50,129 nucleotides of DNA. Source: Spirochaetota bacterium. Lineage in GTDB: Bacteria > Spirochaetota > UBA4802 > UBA5550. Under the pieces are notes generated by a model, which saw nothing but the letters and a program-made list of their open reading frames with translations, made no database searches and had not been told where the DNA came from. A program made the translations under genes and the position numbers. Positions 9,721 through 19,891 of the stretch are shown here, piece by piece (the first letter of the stretch is position 1; the number at the start of each line of letters is the position of its first letter). The stretch is taken from the NCBI GenBank assembly GCA_009787025.1, contig WRGT01000069.1:1-50129 (forward strand), given 5' to 3'.

Positions 9721-10353
9721 ATGACAGTCATAGGCAATATAATTGAAGGATTCCTTATGGGAGCCGGACTTATCATAGCTATTGGTCCGCAAAATGCTTT
9801 TGTCCTTAAACAGAGTATTAAGCAGGAAAGCAGAATGGTCATAGCATTAATATGTTCATTCAGTGATGCATTCCTTATAATAACAGGCATATCGGGAATG
9901 GGATATATATTCAACGATAGACCTGTAGTCACACAAATCATATCATTTGCAGGAGCTCTGTATCTGGCGCAATTCTCGCTTAAATGTTTCTACTCGGCAT
10001 ATAAGGTTGAGTCAATGGATATGGATATTACAGATGACTCAGACACTCATAACTCAAAGAAAAAGATTATTATAACAACTCTTGCCCTGACATTTTTGAA
10101 TCCTCATGTATATCTTGATACCGTTATAATGCTGGGCGGATTCGGCGCTGCCAGACCATCGGACATTCGTCCGTTCTTTGGACTCGGCGCAGTTTTAGCA
10201 TCATTTATGTGGTTCTTTTTGCTCGCTTACAGCGGGAGTATTCTGTCGCCGTTATTTAAAAAAAAATCCGCATGGAGAATACTTGATTCTGCTATAGGAT
10301 TAATAATGGCTTATATCACTGTTAAACTGATTATATTCGGACTGGCTGTGTAA
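9721..10353 (+). CDS. LysE/ArgO-family amino-acid exporter
   Basis: 'GAGLIIAIGPQNAFVLKQSIKQE', 'ALTFLNPHVYLDTVIMLGG', multiple TM segments. Confidence 0.92.
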   Translation: MTVIGNIIEGFLMGAGLIIAIGPQNAFVLKQSIKQESRMVIALICSFSDAFLIITGISGMGYIFNDRPVVTQIISFAGALYLAQFSLKCFYSAYKVESMDMDITDDSDTHNSKKKIIITTLALTFLNPHVYLDTVIMLGGFGAARPSDIRPFFGLGAVLASFMWFFLLAYSGSILSPLFKKKSAWRILDSAIGLIMAYITVKLIIFGLAV

Positions 10354-10380
10354 AATTACAAATTACAATGTACAAATTAC
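10353..10380. repeat. Short heptamer tandem repeat (AAATTAC)n
   Basis: AAATTAC AAATTAC AATGTAC AAATTAC immediately at the lysE stop codon. Confidence 0.7.
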
Positions 10381-10386
10381 AAAATA

Positions 10387-10533
10387 ACGGAATATAGAAA
10401 CAGGGAGTTCTCATACAATTGCACTTGCGGATACAGAGTAAAGGTATTCATAGATTTTGGCATACCTCAGGAAAAGTATAAATGCAGAAGATGCGGTAAT
10501 AATATAACAAGAGAAGAAGTTGTTAAAGCGTAA
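10387..10533 (+). pseudogene. Start-less small zinc-ribbon reading frame
   Basis: Frame reads (T)EYRNREFSYNCTCGYRVKVFIDFGIPQEKYKCRRCGNNITREEVVKA*; CxC plus CxxC zinc-ribbon pattern; ACG at the expected start position. Confidence 0.5.
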
Positions 10534-10539
10534 TAATCT

Positions 10540-11769
10540 TCACTTTTCAGGCTGAGTTACATAGAGATAATCAACTAAAGTTTTTCTATCTATCAGTTTA
10601 TTGCGCAGAACATCAATCAAATCCTGACGTATAACCAAACTATCGAGCCTTCTATTTGTATCTTTCGTAAGATCTATCTCTATTGGGTTATCATAAAACT
10701 TTGTTGTTACATTATTTCCTGAGTAATCATAACGCGCAAAGACTATCACTTTAGGTCTCATAATATCGGCAGCCGGAATTTCACTGATCAAACAGATCTC
10801 GCGAGTATTGAGAATACAAAAATCCCCTCTCCTGTAGAACAATTGTGAGTTATTTAATATCAGACCAACGCAATTCATAAAATCACTTACAAGCTTATAA
10901 TCGAATTTGCTATTAATAGAATTAACTATCCGCTTGATTGCAATTGCTGATGAATATGGCTGCCTATAAGGTCGTGGTGATGTAAGAGCGTCATACATAT
11001 TGCATATTGAAACAATTTTAGGCGGATACGGCAGTGTCTCATAAGGTATAGCGTAATACCCTTCATCGTCAAACTGTTCATGATGGAAAAGAACTGTTTG
11101 TAATACAATGGGATTAATATTATTGATGGTTTTCAAAATATTATATCCCTCATGCGGATGAGAACGTACTTTTAAAAACTCATCTTTGTTAAGCTTATCA
11201 GGTTTATTTAAGATTTCCCTCTCTAACTTTAACATCCCCAAATCACTAAAGAATGCGCCTAAGGCAATGTTCTCAATATCATTCCGGCTATATTTCCTTT
11301 TCCATTTTAATACCATTGCAGTTAACAGACACGTATTAACTGAATGATAAAAAATGTAGTCATCAAAATTTTCTATATCATGCGCAATATCGGCAATTGT
11401 AATCGATTTATTATCAAGATCCTCAATTAAGCCTGACACCATCTCTTCGCTGCTTTTATAATCATCAACTGTTACAGACTCGTTTTGAGCTATATTCTCA
11501 AACATATTTTTCGTTTTGGTTACAAAAGAGTTATATATCTTATTAAATTCCGGCGTTGAAGCAGCATCTGATGCGAAATAATATACAGTACTCCCATATT
11601 TTTCAATTATAATCTTAATCTTTTGAGCAGTCAAAACCTCATTCTTCTCAAGGAGTTTTTCACCATCAAATGAATATATGGGATAAACAAATGTCTTATT
11701 AGGTATGATATAATCAAGATTGATAAGTACTTTTTTTCTGTTGTCACTCTCGTTTGTCATAATCACCAT
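10540..11769 (-). CDS. HD-GYP-family protein (degenerate motif)
   Basis: 'HPHEGYNIL', 'FHHEQFDDEGYYAIP', 'ICNMYDALTSPRPYRQPYS'. Confidence 0.85.
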   Translation of the reverse strand: MVIMTNESDNRKKVLINLDYIIPNKTFVYPIYSFDGEKLLEKNEVLTAQKIKIIIEKYGSTVYYFASDAASTPEFNKIYNSFVTKTKNMFENIAQNESVTVDDYKSSEEMVSGLIEDLDNKSITIADIAHDIENFDDYIFYHSVNTCLLTAMVLKWKRKYSRNDIENIALGAFFSDLGMLKLEREILNKPDKLNKDEFLKVRSHPHEGYNILKTINNINPIVLQTVLFHHEQFDDEGYYAIPYETLPYPPKIVSICNMYDALTSPRPYRQPYSSAIAIKRIVNSINSKFDYKLVSDFMNCVGLILNNSQLFYRRGDFCILNTREICLISEIPAADIMRPKVIVFARYDYSGNNVTTKFYDNPIEIDLTKDTNRRLDSLVIRQDLIDVLRNKLIDRKTLVDYLYVTQPEK

Positions 11770-11817
11770 ATTAAAAACTTTTTTAATAAATTTAATAAAA
11801 TCAATATAATTATGGCT

Positions 11818-12561
11818 TTAAGATATACTTTTCCAATTAGTTACAGCATATGCGGAAAATCTCTCTTTGGTTCTATTGAAAAGTCTGTGATAAAATAGAT
11901 ACTCAGAACCGTTTAGTGATGTAACCTGACATTCAAGATCATCTCCATAATTGATTTCACCCTTAAAAAATATATCAATTGATGTTAGAATTGCGCTTCC
12001 TTTAAGTCTTTCATAAATACTCTCAAAAAAAATATCTGCATATGAGGCATTATTCATGTGACCATTTATATCTATATCGTCATATTTAGCTTTAGTATAA
12101 TAAATATAATCATATTTATCAATCTTATCGGCGGCTTCAGCAGGAAATTCAAGATTTATCTCATTTGAATAATCAAGCTGAGTTTTTACAGGTTCAGGAA
12201 TTGCAACAGGCTTTCTGCTGGTTCTATCTATTAATGCAAGAGATGATGTAGCTTTGACAATAATATCGTCTTTATCATTATTAATGGCAAAATCCCTGCA
12301 TACAAAATTACCAATCATACGTGAGCGCCAAGTTTTGCAGTATATCTTATCATATATTTTCGGATAATCATATACAGCAGCATAAAACCTGCTATAAACC
12401 CAGGTAAAATTCTGTTCCGACATCGAAGTAAGAGACGTGCCAAGACTTTTTGAATGCAGATCAGCAGAGCATTGCATATAATTAAAAAGTGATTTTATTC
12501 TAACTCTTGAATCAGAACCGGCATCAAATATCTGTACTACAAACTCGGCGCTCTCTCCCAT
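11818..12561 (-). CDS. Acyl-ACP thioesterase-like hotdog protein
   Basis: Two hotdog-like halves; 'YDDIDINGHMNNASYADIFFESI', 'WRSRMIGNFVCRDFAI'; start at MGESAEFVVQ more likely than ORF-track 12618. Confidence 0.7.
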   Translation of the reverse strand: MGESAEFVVQIFDAGSDSRVRIKSLFNYMQCSADLHSKSLGTSLTSMSEQNFTWVYSRFYAAVYDYPKIYDKIYCKTWRSRMIGNFVCRDFAINNDKDDIIVKATSSLALIDRTSRKPVAIPEPVKTQLDYSNEINLEFPAEAADKIDKYDYIYYTKAKYDDIDINGHMNNASYADIFFESIYERLKGSAILTSIDIFFKGEINYGDDLECQVTSLNGSEYLFYHRLFNRTKERFSAYAVTNWKSIS

Positions 12562-12868
12562 ATTAAACAAAATCCACTTAAAAAATTTATATAACAATAC
12601 AAAGTATAATCTTTGCAATAATTTGTCTATGAAATATATTAAAAGTTACAAATAAAGAATTAATATTTTAATTTAAATTCTATTTAAAGAAAAATCATAC
12701 AACTTTTTTATTATTGATTATTAACAAGATATATAATTTTTTGTTATTTTAAACAGCAAAGTTGGCAAAATAAAGTGATTGTCAATAGAAAAAATTTAAT
12801 ATATAAAAATTACCACATACTTAAAATTGCGAATTAAAAATCTAATACTAATACAACAGAGGTTATCT

Positions 12869-14305
12869 ATGAAAAAAATATTATTTTATGTTATTTCTGT
12901 AATAGCAACAGCAATAATCCCAACGGTCATAACTCTATCCATCATCTTAACATTATCTGTTAATGAAAATTTCTATATAAGTATCATTAAAAGACTCAAT
13001 CTGATTGAGACATTCATAGTAACAAAAAATGCGCAGATAGAAAAGGAAATACAAATAGAGGTGGAAAAGAAGACAGATATGTCAGCTTACAGAGAAGTGT
13101 ATGAATCTTTAAAAAAGGATTATGAAGATAAATTAATAGCATATAGAACTATAAATAAAACGGATGAATTTGAAAAATTAGATAAACAGATAGACGTCTT
13201 AGACGATCTTAAGTGGGAAAAGTCGGATGATACGTTCAAGACTAAGGACGACTTTAATAAATTCAAAAAATTAAAGATGAATGACCTTAAAACCGCTCTA
13301 AAAGAGATAAAGGATTATCGCAAAGAGAACAAAAAAGCCATTAACAACGCAGAAGATGTAATGGATGATGCTGAGGATAAATTTAAAGACGCTCAAAAGC
13401 AACTGAAGAAAAAAGAAAATCAGGCAAAAGATATAATTGAAACCCGAAGAGGGGAATTTATGAATGAGATGCATCATGACATAGGAAAGGTTGAACCTCT
13501 GCTGTCAAAAGATTTCAATAATCTCTTTATAGATAAGGAACTTAAATCTATAATTAAGACATATATAGATTTTCTCACTTCATGGGAAAATCAGATCAAA
13601 GCCGGAAACATATATGAGGCTAAACTCAATGTAGAGAATGGAATTGTTGAAACTGTAAAAAAAATAAAACTCCCGCCGCTAAGAGTCAATCTGCGGGTTA
13701 AAGTAAAAGAAAACGGTTTTGAAAAAGAGAAGAATATTTTAAGCGAAGTTTTCGTTGAAAGAATAAGAGAAACATCAGGTTTAAAAAGTCCTTGGATACT
13801 TACGCAGATATTTAAATTTTCAGATTCATGGATAGCCGAAAGCATAGTAAGTTCCAAACTAAAAGACTCGGGCTTGCGATTATCGAACGGACTAATACAA
13901 TCCAATGCAATAATAATAGCAGGCGAACAGGCTGAAAATTTAGAAAAGGTCATGATGGTCCTTTCAACTGCACGTTACGCTCCGTATATTGCAACAGGCG
14001 TTATTATACTTTGTGTTATGTTATTATTTATTCTGTCATCTAACAAAAGAGACGGGCTTAGGACTTCCATGTTAATTATTAGATATTCGTCTATCATTAT
14101 GATTATTGGGAGTATTGCTGCAATCATTGTTTCAATGAAACCGGAACTCTTATTTCAACCGATTGTTGATGATCCTATACAGTCAATCTTCTTTGATAAG
14201 ATTCTGGAAATAACATCATTGCATATTGTAATACCTGCGCTTGTAATATTTTTTGCTCTGTCCGTTATTGGAGGAGCTCTTGCAAAAATATTGAAAAAGA
14301 AATAG
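12869..14305 (+). CDS. Membrane-anchored coiled-coil protein (hypothetical)
   Basis: N-terminal TM, long K/E-rich helical region, two or three C-terminal TM segments; start MKKILFYVIS with RBS gagg. Confidence 0.7.
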   Translation: MKKILFYVISVIATAIIPTVITLSIILTLSVNENFYISIIKRLNLIETFIVTKNAQIEKEIQIEVEKKTDMSAYREVYESLKKDYEDKLIAYRTINKTDEFEKLDKQIDVLDDLKWEKSDDTFKTKDDFNKFKKLKMNDLKTALKEIKDYRKENKKAINNAEDVMDDAEDKFKDAQKQLKKKENQAKDIIETRRGEFMNEMHHDIGKVEPLLSKDFNNLFIDKELKSIIKTYIDFLTSWENQIKAGNIYEAKLNVENGIVETVKKIKLPPLRVNLRVKVKENGFEKEKNILSEVFVERIRETSGLKSPWILTQIFKFSDSWIAESIVSSKLKDSGLRLSNGLIQSNAIIIAGEQAENLEKVMMVLSTARYAPYIATGVIILCVMLLFILSSNKRDGLRTSMLIIRYSSIIMIIGSIAAIIVSMKPELLFQPIVDDPIQSIFFDKILEITSLHIVIPALVIFFALSVIGGALAKILKKK

Positions 14306-14316
14306 GACGACTCTAA

Positions 14317-15429
14317 ATGAAAGAAAATATTGTATGGCTTAGTTTTGATCTTGTAAAAAATTTTATGAAGGATGTCTTCATAAAAATCGGCGTTCCGAAA
14401 GAAGATGCAGAAGTTTGCGCAGAGATACTTATCGAATCCGACAGGAGGGGTATTGATTCCCATGGAATTAACAGGATGAAACCCATTTACTTTGACAGAA
14501 TACGTGACGGCATTCAGGAACCTGTTACAAACTTTGAAATCATAAAAGATAACTTTGCTACAGCCGTTATTGACGGTCATAATGGAATGGGTCATGTTAT
14601 TGCAAAAAAATCAATGGATATGGCTATTGAAAAGGCTAAAAAATTCGGCTTAGGTATGGTTACTGTTCGCAACTCAACGCACTATGGGATTGCAGGCTAT
14701 TATGCAACAATGGCAAGCGACCGGAATATGATAGGTATTACAGGGACAAATGCAAGACCGTCAATAGCCCCCACATTCGGCATTGAGAATATGCTCGGGA
14801 CAAATCCCCTTGTGTTTGGAATACCAACAGATGAAGATTTTCCGTTTGTGCTGGATTGCGCCACATCCGTCAGCCAGCGCGGCAAAATTGAGGTCTATGC
14901 AAGAACCGGAAAAGATATGCCTACAGGATGGGTAATTGACAGAGACGGAAAATCGACCGTTGATTCCGTTAAGGCGCTGCAGCAGCTTATAGACGGTACT
15001 GCGGCTCTGACCCCTGTTGGAGGAATAGGGGAAGACGGAGCAGGATTTAAAGGATACGGCTATGCGACTGTTGTTGAGATTCTCTCTGCAGCGCTGCAAG
15101 GGGGAAGTTTTTTGAAGATGCTTACAGGATTTGAGAATGGGAAAAAAGTTCCCTACAGGCTTGGACATTTTTTCATAGCAATAAATATTGAACACTTTAT
15201 TGAAGTCGATGAGTTTAAAAAAATAACAGGTACTATTCTAAGACAACTCCGCGCGTCGGATAAGATGCCGGGTGAAAACAAAATATATACTGCAGGTGAA
15301 AAGGAGTATATTGCCAGATTAGAAAGATCCGGTAAAGGCGTGCCTGTAGGTGAAGATGTTCAAAAAGAAATGATCGCCATGAGAGATGCAACGGACCTGA
15401 GTCAGTATATTTTCCCGTTTGAAAAATAG
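14317..15429 (+). CDS. Ldh-family (malate/L-lactate-type) NAD(P)H oxidoreductase
   Basis: 'DRRGIDSHGINRM', 'NSTHYGIAGYYATMA', 'GTNPLVFGIPTDEDFPFVLDCATS', 'GYGYATVVEILSAAL'. Confidence 0.92.
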   Translation: MKENIVWLSFDLVKNFMKDVFIKIGVPKEDAEVCAEILIESDRRGIDSHGINRMKPIYFDRIRDGIQEPVTNFEIIKDNFATAVIDGHNGMGHVIAKKSMDMAIEKAKKFGLGMVTVRNSTHYGIAGYYATMASDRNMIGITGTNARPSIAPTFGIENMLGTNPLVFGIPTDEDFPFVLDCATSVSQRGKIEVYARTGKDMPTGWVIDRDGKSTVDSVKALQQLIDGTAALTPVGGIGEDGAGFKGYGYATVVEILSAALQGGSFLKMLTGFENGKKVPYRLGHFFIAINIEHFIEVDEFKKITGTILRQLRASDKMPGENKIYTAGEKEYIARLERSGKGVPVGEDVQKEMIAMRDATDLSQYIFPFEK

Positions 15430-15442
15430 TTTATATATATCC

Positions 15443-17290
15443 TCACGATAAATCTATTTTTTTAAGCTCAGATTCAAAATATATCCTCTTTTCATCAAGG
15501 GATATATTAAGGCTTTCGTATTTTTCAAAGAGGTTATCTATCTCTTTCTTTAGAGCATGTATTTCTTTGGAGAGAGTTTCAATCTCCCTGCTCTTGCCGT
15601 CTTCCGATACTTTGATAATCTCATTATTTTTAGTTTTAAGAGACTGTTCCTTTTCCGAGATTAAACTCTCAATCTCCGCAATCATATCCTCTATGGGCTT
15701 AATCTCTTTTGAACGCCTTGTGATAATATCGGATCGCAGTTTTCTTATATCTTTTTTATTGTATAATGTCTCTCTCCTGTTATCTTCGGAGCTGTTAAGG
15801 TCATCGCCCTTTTCCTCTTCCCAGCCGATCTTTTCGAGAAAATCGCTGTATGATCCCTCATAAATCATTACTCCGCTCTTTTGAAATACAATAAATCTGT
15901 TTGCAAGAGTATGAAGAAACATTTCATTGTGCGTTACCATGACCAATGCTCCGGGAAATGAATCTATCGCAGCCATAAGGGCATCGCATGATTCCATGTC
16001 GAGGTGATTTGTAGGTTCATCAAGGAATATGAGGTTAGACGGAGCTGCAAGTATTTTACCAAGCAAAACCCTGCTCTTCTCACCGCCGGAGAGTACGTTG
16101 ATTTTTTTTAAGGCATCGTCTCCTTCAAACATCATGGCGCCGGCAATGTTACGGGCAGTCTGTTTTTCACATCCAGAAGCAGAGATCTCCTCTTCTACTG
16201 TAAAATTACTGTTTAATTTAATTATATTTGTCTGGGCAAAATATCCCAATCTTGCATTTGCATGTATGCTCATATTTCCAGTATCAGGCGCAAGATCACC
16301 TGCAAGGAGTCTAAGGAGAGTTGTCTTGCCGCGGCCGTTTTTCCCTATAACGCATATTCTGTCATCGCTTCTTATTATGAGATTAAAATCCTTTACTATC
16401 GGCGTATCGGTATTATATGAGAATGAAATATCTTCAACACTCATAAGCGTCTTTGCATTAAAAGGTTTATAGTTAAACGAAAATTCCAGCTCCTTTATCT
16501 TTTCTAATTTATCGAGAGTCTGTCTCTTCTCCAAAGCCTTAACCCTTGATTGAACCAATCCTGCTAACCGAGCCTTTGCCCTGAATCTTGAAACAAAGAG
16601 TTCAACCTCTTTTCTCTTCTTCTCATCATTTATTCTTGTCTTTTCGTAGATCTCTTCCTCTTTAAGTATTTGATCATAGAGCTTATCTGTTGTCCCTTCT
16701 ATCTTTCGTATCTTCTGTCTATGGATTCCAACAGTATGTGTTATTACGCTGTCCATAAAGGATCTGTCGTGTGTAATGAGGATCAACTCGCCCTTCCACT
16801 GTCTTAAATATGACTCAAGCCATCTGATTGAAATAATATCAAGATAATTAGTCGGTTCGTCAAGGAGAAGCATATCCGGCTCGGATACGAGGGTTTTTGT
16901 CAGATTAAGCCGCACCTGATATCCCCCTGAAAATTCTAAGGGATCTCTTAGCATGTCATCACCAGTGAAACCTAATCCAAAGAGGATTTTTTCAACCTTC
17001 CATTTATTGTCCTTATCCCATTCGGGTAAACCGCGGCATCCCTCTTCAATTACGCTTTTTGCTTTAAAATTAATATGCTGCGTAACATAACCTATTCTAT
17101 AATTTTTCGGTATTATAATCTCACCGCTGTCAATATGTTCCTCGCCGATAATCATTCTTAACAGGGTAGTCTTTCCATGGCCGTTTCTGCCGGTTAATCC
17201 TATCTTTTCGCCGGAGTTTATATTAAAGCTAATATCATCAAAAAGCGTCTGCTTTCCAAAGGATTTTTCTAAATTGACTACTTTTATCAT
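15443..17290 (-). CDS. ABC-F family ATP-binding protein
   Basis: Two ABC domains ('GRNGHGKTTLLRM', 'GKNGRGKTTLLRL'; 'LLLDEPTNYLD', 'IFLDEPTNHLDMES') with linker. Confidence 0.95.
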   Translation of the reverse strand: MIKVVNLEKSFGKQTLFDDISFNINSGEKIGLTGRNGHGKTTLLRMIIGEEHIDSGEIIIPKNYRIGYVTQHINFKAKSVIEEGCRGLPEWDKDNKWKVEKILFGLGFTGDDMLRDPLEFSGGYQVRLNLTKTLVSEPDMLLLDEPTNYLDIISIRWLESYLRQWKGELILITHDRSFMDSVITHTVGIHRQKIRKIEGTTDKLYDQILKEEEIYEKTRINDEKKRKEVELFVSRFRAKARLAGLVQSRVKALEKRQTLDKLEKIKELEFSFNYKPFNAKTLMSVEDISFSYNTDTPIVKDFNLIIRSDDRICVIGKNGRGKTTLLRLLAGDLAPDTGNMSIHANARLGYFAQTNIIKLNSNFTVEEEISASGCEKQTARNIAGAMMFEGDDALKKINVLSGGEKSRVLLGKILAAPSNLIFLDEPTNHLDMESCDALMAAIDSFPGALVMVTHNEMFLHTLANRFIVFQKSGVMIYEGSYSDFLEKIGWEEEKGDDLNSSEDNRRETLYNKKDIRKLRSDIITRRSKEIKPIEDMIAEIESLISEKEQSLKTKNNEIIKVSEDGKSREIETLSKEIHALKKEIDNLFEKYESLNISLDEKRIYFESELKKIDLS

Positions 17291-17415
17291 TTATACATTA
17301 ATCTCGCTTAAACATTTTGCATCAATTCATATAATGATTGTGTAAAACGCAAACAAAATAAAATATAAATATGGTATGTTTTTTGCAAATTATGCTTTAA
17401 TCTTTAATCACATAA

Positions 17416-19212
17416 TCAATCTATCTTTAGAATAGTTAAAAACGCCTCTTGCGGAATTTCAACAGAGCCTATGAGTTTCATCCTCTTTTTACCCTCTTTC
17501 TGCTTGTCTAAGAGTTTTCTTTTTCTTGTAATATCGCCGCCATAACACTTTGCAGTTACGTCCTTTCTCATCGGCGATATATTCTCCCGCGCAATAATAT
17601 TGCCTCCGATTGCAGCCTGTAGAGGAATCTTAAATTGATGTCTTGGTATTATATCCTTTAACTTCTCTATAATATCCTTCCCCCTTAATCTTGCCTTATC
17701 TTTGTGAACAATAAACGAGAGGGCGTCCACCGGCTCGCCGTTTACAAGAATATCTACCTTAACCATCTCCGACTGTCTGAAATCTATCGGATCATAATCA
17801 AAAGATGCATAGCCCCTTGAAATAGATTTTAACTTATCATAAAAATTAAATACAATCTCTGAGAGCGGAAGTTCGTAGGTAAGCTGTACCCTGTCTGTAG
17901 TAATGTACTCCATATTTTTATGGATTCCCCTGCTCTCCGTAACAAGCTGCATAATGTTGCCGACATAATCATTTGGAGTTACTATTGATGCCGTAACATA
18001 AGGCTCTTCTATATATTCAATACTCCCCGGATCAGGCATATTGACCGGATTATCTATAGTGATAAGATCGCCGTTTCTAAGACATATCTTATATTCAACG
18101 CTTGGAGCTGTTGTAACAAGGGAAAGGTCAAACTCCCGTTCAAGACGCTCCTGTACTATCTCCATGTGCAAGAGTCCAAGGTATCCGCACCTGAATCCGA
18201 AACCCAAAGCGTATGAATTATCCGGCTCAAAGAGCAATGATGCGTCATTAAGCTGAAGTTTAAAAAGGGCGTCACGCAGCGCCTCATAGTCATCTCCAAA
18301 CATGGGATAAAGTCCTGAGAATACCATTGACTTAACATTTTTAAAGCCATGAAGGGGTTCCTTTGCAGGATTTTTAGTTAAGGTAACTGTGTCGCCGATT
18401 TTAGTATCTACTACACTCTTTATCCCTGCAACAATATAACCTACCTCTCCGGGACCAAGACTATCCCTCTTCTCAAGCGTAAGTCTAAAAACTCCAACCT
18501 CTGTAACAGTAAATTCCTTGCCTGTTGAAAGGAGTTTAATTACGTCATCTCTCTTTACTCTTCCGTCAAATATACGCACCTTGATAACTGCGCCCAAATA
18601 TTGATCGTAAAACGAATCAAATATAAGCGCCTTAAGAGGCGAATTTTCATCACCCTTTGGCGCAGGTATAAATTCAACAATCTTATCTAACAGTTCGTCA
18701 ATCCCTATCCCCTGTTTGGCAGATGTTAAGATTGCATCATTAGTATCGAGTCCCAAAATTTTCTCTATCTGTATCTTTGTTGATTGAATATCTGCGCTCG
18801 GCATATCGATTTTGTTTATTACGGGAAGTATCTCTAAGTCGTTCTCTAATGCAAGGTAAAAGTTGGCAATTGTCTGCGCCTCTACGCCTTGTGAAGCGTC
18901 AACAATGAGTATTACTCCGTCACAAGATGTTAATGCGCGGGATACTTCATAAGTAAAGTCCACATGCCCCGGAGTGTCGATTAAGTTGAATGTATAATCT
19001 ATTCCGTCTTTAGCTTTATAATTTAGAGTTACAGTTGTGGATTTTATTGTAATTCCTCTTTCACGCTCAATATCCATTGTATCAAGCATCTGGTCCTTTT
19101 TATTTCTGTCATCTACAAGACGGCATTTTTCTATTATTCTGTCTGCAAGGGTAGATTTCCCATGATCTATATGCGCTATAATTGAAAAATTCCTTATGTG
19201 AGCTAAATCCAT
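17416..19212 (-). CDS. lepA: Elongation factor 4 (LepA)
   Basis: '[23 protein letters not shown]', '[19 protein letters not shown]', '[20 protein letters not shown]', '[24 protein letters not shown]'. Confidence 0.98.
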   Translation of the reverse strand: MDLAHIRNFSIIAHIDHGKSTLADRIIEKCRLVDDRNKKDQMLDTMDIERERGITIKSTTVTLNYKAKDGIDYTFNLIDTPGHVDFTYEVSRALTSCDGVILIVDASQGVEAQTIANFYLALENDLEILPVINKIDMPSADIQSTKIQIEKILGLDTNDAILTSAKQGIGIDELLDKIVEFIPAPKGDENSPLKALIFDSFYDQYLGAVIKVRIFDGRVKRDDVIKLLSTGKEFTVTEVGVFRLTLEKRDSLGPGEVGYIVAGIKSVVDTKIGDTVTLTKNPAKEPLHGFKNVKSMVFSGLYPMFGDDYEALRDALFKLQLNDASLLFEPDNSYALGFGFRCGYLGLLHMEIVQERLEREFDLSLVTTAPSVEYKICLRNGDLITIDNPVNMPDPGSIEYIEEPYVTASIVTPNDYVGNIMQLVTESRGIHKNMEYITTDRVQLTYELPLSEIVFNFYDKLKSISRGYASFDYDPIDFRQSEMVKVDILVNGEPVDALSFIVHKDKARLRGKDIIEKLKDIIPRHQFKIPLQAAIGGNIIARENISPMRKDVTAKCYGGDITRKRKLLDKQKEGKKRMKLIGSVEIPQEAFLTILKID

Positions 19213-19311
19213 TTTTACCTGCAATTATTTTTTATAATATACTACGAAATGAATATTTATAGGCAGTTATTGGCAAGTATTTTTTCTTAGCGAATGTCTC
19301 AAGCAGCATCA

Positions 19312-19446
19312 TTAAGCAAATTGATATAATTTTATACCAGAAATATATTTAAAATCCGAAATATTGTATGTTATTAATTCTACATTCATTTTTATTGAAG
19401 TTGAAGCTATTAGGGCATCATCAATTTGTAATAAGTATACATGTAT
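19312..19446 (-). pseudogene. C-terminal remnant of a PIN-domain (VapC-like) toxin
   Basis: Minus frame reads IHVYLLQIDDALIASTSIKMNVELITYNISDFKYISGIKLYQFA*, a PIN C-terminus (DALIAxT...LITxNxxDF) with no N-terminal two thirds. Confidence 0.75.
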
Positions 19447-19458
19447 CTAACAAAAAAT

Positions 19459-19674
19459 TTAATTTTCCTGCCATGCTTTTTTTCGTAAAATATCTTTTGT
19501 TATCTTTCGATTTTTCCACAATCCAAAGGCAGATTCTATGGAAATTTTTTCATGTTTTAAAGAATCAATATTTGCAAATATTTCTTCCAATTTACGAAAA
19601 AACAGTATCTTGTCTTTTTCATCCAGATCTTTAACTTCTGATATTATTCTATCAATTTGCGCTAAATTACTCAT
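19459..19674 (-). CDS. Antitoxin-like protein of a PIN-type TA pair
   Basis: MSNLAQIDRIISEVKDLDEKDKILFFRKLEEIF...SAFGLWKNRKITKDILRKKAWQEN; followed 3' by the PIN remnant. Confidence 0.65.
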   Translation of the reverse strand: MSNLAQIDRIISEVKDLDEKDKILFFRKLEEIFANIDSLKHEKISIESAFGLWKNRKITKDILRKKAWQEN

Positions 19675-19839
19675 ACGCACTCCTTTAAGATAAGAATTTA
19701 TAATCTCCCCTGTTCTTGTCAAATATTTTTGTGTTCTAATTTTTTATAAAACTTTTAACCCTTTTGGAAACAAATAGAAAATACGCATGGAAGATTTTAT
19801 GAAAAATATTAATAAACAAAAATTTTTTACAAAAACCGT

Positions 19840-19868
19840 TTGACAATACACAAATAATTGTGTATGCT
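19840..19868 (+). promoter_or_regulatory. hicAB promoter with operator palindrome
   Basis: TTGACA (19840-19845)-N17-TATGCT (19863-19868); ATACACAA ATAA TTGTGTAT (19846-19865) perfect inverted repeat in the spacer and -10. Confidence 0.7.
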
Positions 19869-19891
19869 CTGTATAAAATAGAGATTAAAAG

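Noticed and set aside
13591-13953. 120-aa minus-strand ORF inside 12869-14305
   Set aside because: Antisense translation with no family signal; sense ORF is longer and has RBS and signal/TM structure.
15003-15014. Third GGCTCTGACCCC copy
   Set aside because: It lies inside the Ldh-family gene and encodes the ALTPVGG segment in frame, so the match to the non-coding copies is most likely coincidental.
15567-15863. 98-aa plus-strand ORF (and 16029-16472) antisense to the ABC-F gene
   Set aside because: Antisense artefacts of a well-supported ABC-F coding sequence.
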